Positions 1 through 6,427 of a stretch of 6,495 nucleotides of DNA are shown piece by piece. Source of the stretch: Candidatus Thiomargarita nelsonii. Its GTDB lineage: Bacteria > Pseudomonadota > Gammaproteobacteria > Beggiatoales > Beggiatoaceae. Both the position numbers and the translations under genes were made by a program. Each line of letters opens with the position of its first letter. The first letter of the stretch is position 1. Location of the stretch: the NCBI GenBank assembly GCA_001640045.1, contig LUTY01000708.1:1-6495 (forward strand), read 5' to 3'. The notes beneath the pieces were generated by a model, which saw nothing but the letters and a program-made list of their open reading frames with translations, was not told the DNA's origin and did no database searches.

Positions 1-2
1 TG

Positions 3-1539
3 GAGTCATCGGCACAGCGAAAATATCAATTTGGCGAGAAAGATAATTTTCAACGTGTCGATGCACCTTTAATCAATGTGATACCGAGAGATAATGCGAC
101 TTATTTGGGAGAAGCCTTAAAAGAATGGTTAAAAGAATCCGAGTCGGGTGAGGTGGTTGTTATTATTACGGACAATGTGGCTGATATAGAGGGTGATTCA
201 TCACAATCTCAACAAGTATTTTATGATTTGTTGAGCAAACAGGATTCTCCTTTTTCACACATTGCCATTTTTCCAATCACTCTGCCTTTTGATGGTTTAT
301 TCTCTCGGCACTGGGAACGCATTTAAGCTTTATAATGGCAGCCGTGCCTTGTCGATTTATGCCATTGCGAGGGCACCTTATTCTGATGAAGATTTTGATA
401 AGCTACGCCAGTTTATTCAGGAGCGACTCGATATCAAGGATTGTCAATCTCAATGTATTCAGATTAAACCTTTTGAGAGCGAAAAAGTGTCTGGGCTGGT
501 TGGGGATATTGAAATTAATCCGATTTTAACACGAGATGCTAATGTGAGTTTTGAACAACAGCCAGATGGGACGAAACATTTGGTTGTAAGAGGGCTTTCT
601 CTGGATAATGAAATTAAGTTTTCATTTAATGTTGAGGTTCAGTCCCGTAGTAGTTTTGAGCTACAAGATGTTGAATTACAAGCACATATTCAGCTATTTA
701 AGGAGGATAATTTAAAGCATTTTGAGTTGACAGATAATTTCACGGCTGAGGTTAACCCTCGACGCGCTACGATTTCTCCGGACAAGATTCAAGATCTGAG
801 TGTCAGTTTTCAAAACGAGCCATTTAGCTTTGGTGATTTGGGTTTTTTTGAGAAATTATTTTTTTCTGTGCAAGAGGAGACTTTGACGGTACATGGCAAT
901 CTTGATATAAAATTCAAGGCGAGTCGTGAGAATATGAAATTATCCCAAGTGATTATCGGTTCTTGGAGTTATGAAGGTGATGCGAGTGAGTTGGGTCAAC
1001 CAAAGGTGGAGGTACAACAAAAAGTCTATAAACTTGGTGTGTTAGTCGAGAGCATGTTGCCGGAAACTTACATCGCGCAAAAATTGTATAGCGTTCCTGT
1101 CACTTTGGAATTACGTTATCCGCCATACGCGCTTTACTTTATGCCTTTTGTAATATTAGTCGGTGTTTTGGGCTTTTTCGTTTTTAGAATTCTTTTTCAG
1201 TCTAAAACTTACTTTTTGGAAGACGATATGGGTCATCGACAGGAGTTTAGCTTGGGATTCTGGCAAAGCTATCAACCTGGGAACGAGTCGTTGACGTTTT
1301 CGCTCACTTATTGGGGACTCTGTTTTTGGGTTAGCGTTCCCCGCCCTTTCCGTCTTCATTCACATTTGGTGAGTGCTGGACAGTATATTAAGATATCGAA
1401 TCCTGAAACCGATGAGGAGTATAATTGGCAGTTGCGTCGGACGACAACCGACGAAGATGAGTATAAGGATGATGATTGGTCATCGTCTGGCGGGAAAAAT
1501 TTATTTTCAAAATCAAAAGGCGATGAGGATTGGTTGTGA
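3..1539 (+). CDS. Membrane-anchored vWA-domain protein, 5'-partial, with a frameshift near 290-326
   Basis: The gene runs in from before the window. Frame 3 is open from base 3 to the TAA at 324-326, and the remainder continues in the +1 frame to the TGA at 1537-1539. The 5' part looks like the second half of a vWA domain. It has a NATYLGEAL helix whose Thr (codon at 99) suits the MIDAS threonine, then a VVVIITDN strand with Asp at 171-173, then FSHIAIFPITLPFDG. After the shift come YNGSRALSIYAIA, a long beta-rich segment (about 430-1110), one transmembrane helix (about 1129-1197, ALYFMPFVILVGVLGFFVF), a second globular part, and a very acidic tail (TTDEDEYKDDDW) ending DEDWL. The first MIDAS motif (DxSxS) should lie upstream. 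Joined, at least 511 residues are visible. It probably binds a metal-dependent partner at the membrane and, from context, works with the FtsZ/tubulin-like protein downstream. The vWA call is by motif only. Starting at TTG 262 is unlikely because it has no ribosome site and would cut the domain. Confidence 0.62.
290..326 (+). other. Probable one-base frameshift in the vWA gene
   Basis: Frame 3 reads sensibly through PFDG (up to about 293) and stops at TAA 324-326, while coherent protein continues in the next frame from about KLYNGSRAL (327 on). One extra base, or two lost, anywhere between 290 and 326 would explain this. If one T of the TTT at 322-324 is surplus, the joined reading is FSRHWERIKLYNGSRALSIY. 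A T-run miscount is therefore the simplest explanation, but a real mutation cannot be excluded. Confidence 0.6.
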
Positions 1540-1545
1540 GATGAG

Positions 1546-1568
1546 GTGCAAGGTACGCCTTGCACTCC
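1546..1568 (-). repeat. 23-bp palindromic repeat, copy A (reverse orientation)
   Basis: On the minus strand this reads GGA followed by a stem GTGCAAGG, loop CGTA and stem CCTTGCAC. It is identical over all 23 bases to copy B (1584-1606) and copy C (2280-2302). Identity with copy C extends four further bases (CTCT) to 1572. It starts 6 bases after the vWA stop codon. It may be a REP/MITE-like element; no transposase is present in the window. Confidence 0.9.
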
Positions 1569-1583
1569 AGAGCGACGTTTTTA

Positions 1584-1606
1584 GGAGTGCAAGGCGTACC
1601 TTGCAC
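1584..1606 (+). repeat. 23-bp palindromic repeat, copy B
   Basis: The forward copy reads GGA, then stem GTGCAAGG, loop CGTA and stem CCTTGCAC. It is identical to copies A and C over 23 bases, but its left flank (gtttttA) differs from the CTCT flank shared by A and C. It ends 10 bases before the GGAG ribosome site of the antitoxin gene. Confidence 0.9.
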
Positions 1607-1625
1607 ATGATAAATAGGAGATAAA

Positions 1626-1901
1626 ATGTCAACGATTACTGTCCAAATTCCGGATATTATCTTGGATGTGCATCAACAACAGGTTGAAACGGTTAAAGAA
1701 GTCGTACAAATGGGATTGGTGATTTGGGAATATTTGAGTGGTCATCTGTCTATTCAAGAATGCGGTGACATTTTAAATATTGGTTATAGAGGTTTCCTAG
1801 AATTACTTTGGAGTAAAGGTATTCCAATTGATGGTTTGAATGAAGAAGAATTAGCACTTCAAATGTCTCAGTTGCGAAAACTTGTTGAGGTACAACAATG
1901 A
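1626..1901 (+). CDS. UPF0175-type antitoxin / small helix-turn-helix protein
   Basis: This 91-residue protein starts with a ribbon-like MSTITVQIPDIIL. It continues into a helical segment (about residues 26-65) reading GLVIWEYLSGHLSIQECGDI and then YRGFLELLWSKGIPID. That pattern (helix, 'LS...A/C', turn, 'FLELL..GIP') is typical of the UPF0175 family, small DNA-binding proteins commonly encoded directly before DUF3368/PIN-type toxins. The probable role is to neutralise the partner and bind their shared promoter. ATG 1626 is well supported by GGAG at 1617-1620, five bases upstream. The stop overlaps the next gene's start as ATGA (1898-1901), which indicates translational coupling. The toxin gene downstream is broken, so this may be an orphan antitoxin. 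The family call is from sequence pattern, not a search. Confidence 0.78.
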   Translation: MSTITVQIPDIILDVHQQQVETVKEVVQMGLVIWEYLSGHLSIQECGDILNIGYRGFLELLWSKGIPIDGLNEEELALQMSQLRKLVEVQQ

Positions 1902-2216
1902 TTGTTGTCTCAAATACCAGTCCGCTGATTGCTTTGTCAAAATATTGAGATTGTTGAAGTACAAGCTCTCTATCAAACATTTTCCCGTCGCTTGGGGTTA
2001 GGAGAACAAGAAGCTTTAACTTTGGCTATACAAAAACAAGCCGATTTGCTGATCATTGATGATCGTAAGGCCTTTAATGAAGCCCGCGAACAGAAATTAA
2101 CGGCAGTTTCTACAAGAACGGTTTTGAGAATTGCTGCGGAGACAAAAATTATTGCGGATTATCAAACGTTAGAAACGGCTTTGAAAAAAGAGAATTTATT
2201 TTTACCTAATTATTGA
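1898..2216 (+). pseudogene. DUF3368/PIN-type toxin remnant with internal deletion and frameshift
   Basis: Starting at ATG 1898 the reading is MIVVSNTSPLIALSKY followed by TGA at 1946. MIVVSNTSPLI is the classic N-terminus of DUF3368 proteins, PIN-fold relatives of VapC RNases. Coherent family sequence resumes in another frame as IEIVEVQALYQTFSRRLGLGEQEALTLA.., ..ADLLIIDDRKAFNEA.. and a C-terminus ending ENLFLPNY, stop 2214-2216. The GEQEA and IDD acidic motifs are kept. The usual middle stretch, with 'LL..LY..I.IP..V..E' and one catalytic acid, is missing. That is about 50 residues, as judged from family memory. A simple indel cannot explain the lesion. A 3' product from TTG 1929 (95 residues) would lack the first active-site strand. 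The toxin is therefore probably inactive. It overlaps the antitoxin stop by ATGA, as intact pairs do. Confidence 0.72.
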
Positions 2217-2235
2217 GATTTGTCCCAATCGAATT

Positions 2236-2270
2236 GTAGGGTGGATACGCTATCGCTTAATCCACCCTAC
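2236..2270. repeat. GTAGGGTGGAT hairpin repeat
   Basis: This perfect 11-bp inverted repeat has GTAGGGTGGAT at 2236-2246 and ATCCACCCTAC at 2260-2270, with a 13-nt loop (acgctatcgctta). It resembles a dispersed palindrome of the GTAGGGTGGrT type seen between genes in many gammaproteobacteria and cyanobacteria. It follows the toxin remnant by 19 bases. It could fold in the transcript, but no T-run follows, so I do not call it a terminator. Confidence 0.8.
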
Positions 2271-2279
2271 ATATACTCT

Positions 2280-2302
2280 GGAGTGCAAGGCGTACCTTGC
2301 AC
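2280..2302 (+). repeat. 23-bp palindromic repeat, copy C
   Basis: This is identical to copies A and B (GGA, stem GTGCAAGG, loop CGTA, stem CCTTGCAC). With the preceding CTCT (2276-2279) it forms a 27-bp exact inverted match to copy A at 1546-1572. The two thus bracket the toxin-antitoxin pair. It lies 9 bases after the GTAGGGTGGAT hairpin and 31 bases before the ATG of the small membrane protein gene. Confidence 0.9.
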
Positions 2303-2333
2303 GTTTACCCCAAAATTTGAGGATAGAATAAAT

Positions 2334-2777
2334 ATGATAAAAATAAGGCATTTTGCAAAGTGGTTGAGCATTTTTTGTCTCACCCTCCTACCGATGGAGG
2401 CGGCAAACAGTGTTGAACTATGGGAATTAGCACCACCCGGTAACCAAACCGTCATGATTTTGTTTTTATGGTTGTTGGGATTTGTTTTTTTGTGTTTTTC
2501 CCTCTATCGCATTCTTTTGAAAAGCCAAGTCCGTCAGGGTGTGCATCCTCATATACTTGGTTATACGTTGAGTTTGTTAGGTACGGGTGGATTTTTGCTG
2601 GTATTGTTTTTGTCTCTGGCAGAGCAAATAGGATTGGGTTGGTTTATCGTGATAGGTAGCATTTACCTCATTACCTTATTAATGTTGGTGATTTTAGGTA
2701 AAGCTTTGAAATTCATTGTATTATTTTTATTCATGATGATTGTGATCATCGCATTTCATTTCGCTAATATTTTTTAA
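2334..2777 (+). CDS. Small multi-pass membrane protein with probable signal peptide, unknown family
   Basis: This 147-residue protein matches no family I recognise. Residues 1-26 look like a signal peptide or first helix: basic MIKIRHFAKW, hydrophobic LSIFCLTLLP, then MEAANS as a possible cleavage region. A short polar stretch (VELWELAPPGNQ) follows. Four hydrophobic segments sit at about residues 39-62, 74-95, 102-122 and 126-146. There is a positively charged loop between the first two (KSQVRQGVHPH), probably cytoplasmic, and almost no C-terminal tail. The start is ATG 2334, with GAGG at 2319-2322. The frame is open further up, to 2220, but that stretch only translates the repeats (SGVQGVPCT). 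It ends 12 bases before the FtsZ/tubulin-like gene, so the two are very probably co-transcribed. It may be that protein's membrane anchor or partner (inference from position). Confidence 0.72.
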   Translation: MIKIRHFAKWLSIFCLTLLPMEAANSVELWELAPPGNQTVMILFLWLLGFVFLCFSLYRILLKSQVRQGVHPHILGYTLSLLGTGGFLLVLFLSLAEQIGLGWFIVIGSIYLITLLMLVILGKALKFIVLFLFMMIVIIAFHFANIF

Positions 2778-2783
2778 GGGAGT
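2778..2783 (+). promoter_or_regulatory. Ribosome binding site fixing the start of the tubulin-like gene
   Basis: GGGAGT directly follows the TAA of the membrane protein gene and lies about 6-7 bases before ATG 2790. It decides that translation begins at 2790, with the nucleotide-binding loop included, rather than at the GTG at 2903 where the longest uninterrupted frame would begin. Confidence 0.7.
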
Positions 2784-2789
2784 AAAAAT

Positions 2790-5700
2790 ATGCCAGTCGT
2801 ACAGCACCCAGCACTGATTATCGGTTTAGGCGGCACGGGTAAGCAAGTCTTGCTCAACTTTCGCCGTATTATGAGCGCTATGGGATCACACGTCCCCCTT
2901 ATGTGGGACATCTTTGGGTTGATACGGATTCCCGAAATCTTCTCCTAGATGGCAAAGAAATGGATTTTTTGATGAAAGAAGTCGATTTTGCTGAAGAGGA
3001 AAAGATTGGGGTAGAGGTGGGGGCAGAAGAACTCAATAAGATTTATAACAATCATCAAGACTATCCCCATATTTTTTCATGGTTTGACAGAAAGTTAACG
3101 AAGTTAGGTGCGATTGAGAATGGTGCGGCGGGCATACGCAGTTTTGGTCGTTTGGCATTGTTCTACCATTATCCCACTATTATGGATCGTGTACGGCGTT
3201 TGTATGGAAAAATCACGAATGTGAAAGCTAATCAAGAGGCTTTGGCAGCTCAAGGCATTCGAGTGGATACGGCATCGGTAGATGTATGGCTGATTTTTTC
3301 CGTCGCCGGGGGGACCGGCAGTGGCATGTTCCTAGATTTTGCATTTGCACTACGCGAATTGTCTGGTGTTCGTGTACGCAGTATCATTATGCTGCCCTCT
3401 ATTTTTTCCGATAAACCGGATGCCAGGTGTTTTGGTAATGCTTATGCCGCTTTGATGGAATTAGAGCATTATGGGTATGGCCGGGGTGAGGGACAGCTGG
3501 GGGGTCAAGACGGTTTTCCCTTGGCTTGGACTAAAAGCCTGTATCAGCAGGGTAATACGTTGCCAGGGCCGGTTTTTGATATGACTTATCTTATTGACAA
3601 TGCGCCAGCGAGTCGCGTAGGTCAAATGGCTCTGGATGACAAGAATGCCTTGTGTCGCATGATTGCTGAATGGTTGTATCTCGACTATAGCAGTGGAAAC
3701 GAAGTCAGCGGATTGCTTACCCAGCGCCAGGCGGATCAATCCAATTTTAGCGCGGCACTTAACACGGTTTTTGCACATGATTATTCAGGGGTTAACTTTC
3801 AAGAAGTTTTTTCACGTCGCTATTCGAGTTTTGGTCTCTCTAAACTTTATGTCCCAGTTGACCGCGTAGAGACGGCTGTACAGCATCGTTTAGTCAAGGA
3901 TTTGATTGTTTTTTGGACAAGAGATAGAGAGATTCCGGCTGATTTGGATAATTTGCTGGACAGAGATTATTTCCACAGAGTGCGTATTAATAATAGTACC
4001 GAGCATCGTGATTTTATCCACGCCTTGGAAACCGATGGGACTGGAGGACGTTTGAGCCACATTTTAAAAGGGCTCATTCGGGATGGCGGGGGAGAATTTA
4101 TCAAAAATGTTTATTCTGCCCAAGTCCGCAAAAAAATGGAGGACTGGAGACAAGATATATTACAGAAACAATTAAATCGCCAGGATATCCAAGCTCAAAG
4201 GGGAACAATAACCAAGAGTATTCTCCAAAATAGCGAGACTCATTATAAGGTGGTGATTGAGAATCTTGGCAAACTGGTCACGGAGATGCTCAACGAGCCT
4301 CGCTATCGCTTTGATGTGACACTTGAAGTGCTGCGCCGTATGTGCAGCCGCTTAAGTGATGATGTCGAGCAATTTAAAAAGATGGAGGAACGGAGTCGTG
4401 CGTCTAGTAACAATGTGGCTGGACAAGTGCTGGAACAGCTGCGATGGTTAGATGATGTGAATGGCCGTTTTACCCGTCAAACCGTTATTGAGGTTGCATT
4501 GGAGGGCATTGAGCGACAGATGATACGGGAATTGCAAGCTCAGATAGCTGGGGCAGCGGCGGTTCTGGCGAGTCGGCTGGCTGATTATATTGGGCGAGGG
4601 ATTCAAGAGAAAAATGCACAAGGCGAAAAAATAACGGTTGAAACCGGCTTGATTAAACAAGTCATGGATTACCGTGAGGCACTGGAAAATGAGGTGTTGA
4701 GTCGTTTGAATGAGCGCATCCATGCCTTTGAGAAGATTGAACCTTCGCCCATTTATCAAGAATTGAGTAAAGGGATTCAAGAAACGGATTTCTTTTATGT
4801 TGATCAAAACAATAATCCTATCGGAGAAAATACTTTAACGGTTTGGGAGAAAAACTTCTTTGGGAAACAAGAGGCTGCGGGTCCGACAGATTTATGGGAT
4901 ATGCGTAATACCTTAAAGCAAGGTGAGAAGAAAATGCTCGAACGCTTACTCAACTTTGCTAGGGGTGCCATGATTCACATTAGAAGTCGAAGGGTCGATG
5001 TGATTGAACGTTTAAGCGAGCACCACAAAGCCGATACGCCTCAATACAAGGCTGTGGTTGATCAATTGTTGAGTTATGGCAAACCTTGGTTACCTGAGCC
5101 TGATCATTTTGTAGGTGATGCTTTCAGCGTGAGGGATTCAAAACAGTGGATTGCTTGGTGGGAACAGCATGGCTCAGAATCTCATGAGGATTTTAAAAAA
5201 GAGGTGGAACGACACGAATCTTATCAATTTGTGGGTACCACCGCTGATCGCGCTTACGTGGCTTCTGAGGTTGCCGGTATTCCGCTGATGGCTATTCGGA
5301 ATTTGAAGCGTTACCGCGATGAGTCTTATTATCCGTTTTTGCAACGGGGCGAAGTTTTGCATACTGATTTGGCTTATGAAAAATTCCAAGATTTACTCCT
5401 CAAAAAATCGGATGAAGTTGAGTCTTATACTGGTGCTCTGAGGATATTTTTACAGGCCACTTTGTTGGGCATTATCAAAGCGGAGAAAAGCGGCAACGGG
5501 GGGGGGATGAAATATGTTTATGTTGATGATTCCCAAATATTTAATAAAAGCACAACATTGGGTACTTTTTCCTTAGCCATTGCGCGTTTAGCACGCTCTC
5601 AAGAAAAAGCTTTACGAGAGGGAATCCAAGCCCGTGTGGTGGATGCCATGAATGAAATGGCTGATCCTAAAATGGCAAAATGGTGTACGCTTTTGTCTTT

Positions 5701-5953
5701 CCATGCGGAGGGGGGAGAAAATGCATCTTTCTTTTCTCGTTTTCCCAAAACTCATGCGGTTCGTGAAATTTTGAAGCAGGAAGCTTCCCGTTTGATGGAC
5801 GATAATGGAGATACCATGAAAAAAACGGTGCATACGGAGTTAGGGAATTTAACGACATGGGCAACCAGCACGAAAACCCCACGACCAGAATTTTGGGCGG
5901 TAGAACAACCTGAGGGGTCCGGGATTTATATTTTGGAAAATTGGAGACGGTGA
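2790..5953 (+). CDS. Large FtsZ/tubulin-like GTPase (Tubulin_2 type), with a one-base frameshift at about 2867
   Basis: Reading from ATG 2790 gives MPVVQHPALIIGLGGTGKQV, the first glycine-rich nucleotide loop (compare GxGGxGxN of FtsZ). This frame stops at TAG 2946-2948. The rest of the protein lies in another frame, open to TGA 5951-5953. Joined at about 2867 it is 1054 residues. The tubulin/FtsZ signature loop is clear: VAGGTGSGMF at 3302-3331 (about residues 172-181), preceded by a hydrophobic strand (VDVWLIFS). Family-like stretches follow: RSIIMLPSIFSDKPDAR, NAYAALMELEHYGYG, PVFDMTYLIDN. Residues of about 420-660 are mostly helical and charged, possibly coiled coil. A conserved-looking C-terminal block includes EVAGIPLMAIRNLKRYRDES. 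The length is about three times FtsZ, as expected for the large Tubulin_2-type proteins. It probably binds GTP and polymerises or switches beneath the membrane. It is a neighbour of vWA and membrane-protein genes, as in the predicted FtsZ-like membrane-remodelling systems. No signal peptide or membrane helix is seen. The superfamily is confident, the exact family less so. Confidence 0.82.
2862..2872 (+). other. Probable one-base deletion in the tubulin-like gene
   Basis: Frame 3 reads ..GKQVLLNFRR up to 2867, then becomes unlike the family (IMSAMGSHV). The other frame from 2867 reads YYERYGITRPPYVGHLWVDTDSRN, which fits this type of protein well. Restoring one T at 2867 (CGC CGT TAT TAT GAG) joins both halves without losing a residue. 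There is no slippery heptamer here, so programmed frameshifting is less likely than a mutation or sequencing error. Confidence 0.68.
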
Positions 5954-5961
5954 TGTTTTTT

Positions 5962-5984
5962 GGAGTCCAAGATTTATCTTGGAC
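5962..5984 (+). repeat. Diverged 23-bp palindrome (copy D)
   Basis: It reads GGA, then stem GTCCAAGA, loop TTTA and stem TCTTGGAC. It has the same length and layout as copies A-C. It differs at six positions: four form two compensated stem pairs (G-C to C-G and G-C to A-T) and two are in the loop. With loop bases T and A also able to pair, the stem reaches 9 bp. It begins 9 bases after the tubulin-like stop and ends just before the GTGAGG ribosome site of the Uma2 gene. Confidence 0.8.
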
Positions 5985-5990
5985 GTGAGG
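5985..5990 (+). promoter_or_regulatory. Ribosome binding site for the Uma2 gene
   Basis: GTGAGG sits immediately after the second stem of the diverged palindrome and 8 bases before ATG 5999. It supports that start over TTG 5960, which has no comparable site. If the palindrome folds in mRNA, the hairpin ends right at this site and could affect its access. Confidence 0.5.
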
Positions 5991-5998
5991 TATCAGAT

Positions 5999-6427
5999 AT
6001 GGGGTCATTAAACCATAGTTTAACCGCAGGCCGGATTGCTGGCTTATTATTCAATGATGAAAGATTTGAGGTGATGCTAGAATTAAGTTTGGATGGTAGC
6101 CAAATAGAATTAATCCCCGACGTGGCGGTTTATACAAACCCTCCACCACAGGCTAGTCCAATGGATGATGTCTTGATGGTATCTCAAATGCCTGACTTGA
6201 TAATTGAGGTACTTTCACCAAAGCAGCGTATTAGTGATATTTTGGCTAAGTTTAAAGCTTATTTTGCGCTTGGTGTTAAGTCGTGTTGGTTGGCTCTACC
6301 TTTGATAGAAGTGATAGATGTTTACTCTCAACCTGATCAACATCGTACTTTTGATATGAATGATTCCGAAGTGATTGATGAGGTAATGGATATACATTTG
6401 CCTATTGCTAAGGTATTTGGAAGATAA
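5999..6427 (+). CDS. Uma2/DUF820-family protein, PD-(D/E)XK nuclease fold, short form
   Basis: From ATG 5999 the protein is 142 residues, beginning MGSLNHSLTAGRIAGLLFN. It shows the Uma2 (DUF820) core: PDVAVY (Pro40-Asp41), IIEVLSP with Glu70, and DILAKFKAYFALGVKSCWLALP with Lys84 and Lys86. The acidic and lysine residues match the restriction-endonuclease-like fold of this family. The in vivo role of these proteins is mostly unknown; they are very abundant in cyanobacteria and large sulfur bacteria. GTGAGG (5985-5990) lies 8 bases before ATG 5999 and decides the start. The frame is open back to TTG 5960 and would add 13 residues (SKIYLGREVSD), mostly encoded by the palindrome. Family members often carry a few residues before 'DMGSLNHS', so the native start may have been altered by the repeat. 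It follows the tubulin-like gene closely, but I see no functional link. Confidence 0.78.
   Translation: MGSLNHSLTAGRIAGLLFNDERFEVMLELSLDGSQIELIPDVAVYTNPPPQASPMDDVLMVSQMPDLIIEVLSPKQRISDILAKFKAYFALGVKSCWLALPLIEVIDVYSQPDQHRTFDMNDSEVIDEVMDIHLPIAKVFGR

Larger units (their letters stand above)
1546..1606. terminator. Large inverted repeat, 23-bp arms and 15-nt loop; possible terminator or attenuator
   Basis: Copies A and B of the 23-bp repeat are perfect reverse complements separated by 15 nt (1569-1583, agagcgacgttttta). A transcript could form one 23-bp hairpin or two smaller 8-bp-stem hairpins. It lies between the vWA stop (1539) and the antitoxin ribosome site (1617). No U-run follows the 3' arm, so it does not look like a classical intrinsic terminator. 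It could still block or stabilise mRNA ends. The structure is seen directly; the function is inferred. Confidence 0.4.

Noticed and set aside
1356..1606. Minus-strand open frames containing QGVPCT / QGTPCT
   Set aside because: They overlap the vWA gene and begin in the palindromic repeats. The same short peptide recurs at every repeat copy, so it is a by-product of the repeat sequence.
1546..1606. CRISPR-like array
   Set aside because: There are only two units, in opposite orientation with a 15-nt gap; further copies are isolated. There are no regular spacers and no cas genes.
2220..2333. Upstream extension of the membrane protein reading frame to 2220
   Set aside because: The extra 38 residues simply translate the hairpin and the 23-bp repeat (SGVQGVPCT). 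The signal-peptide-like start and ribosome site support ATG 2334.
2855..2900. Programmed -1 frameshift in the tubulin-like gene
   Set aside because: No X XXY YYZ heptamer or following pseudoknot is evident. The CCCCC run at 2894-2898 lies downstream of where family-like sequence already resumes. A lost T at 2867 is simpler.
4448..4807. 119-residue minus-strand frame inside the tubulin-like gene
   Set aside because: It has no recognisable domain or ribosome site and is fully antisense to a well-supported coding region.
2903..5953. GTG 2903 as the true start of the tubulin-like gene
   Set aside because: It has no ribosome site and would omit the GLGGTGK nucleotide loop encoded just upstream behind a good GGGAG site.
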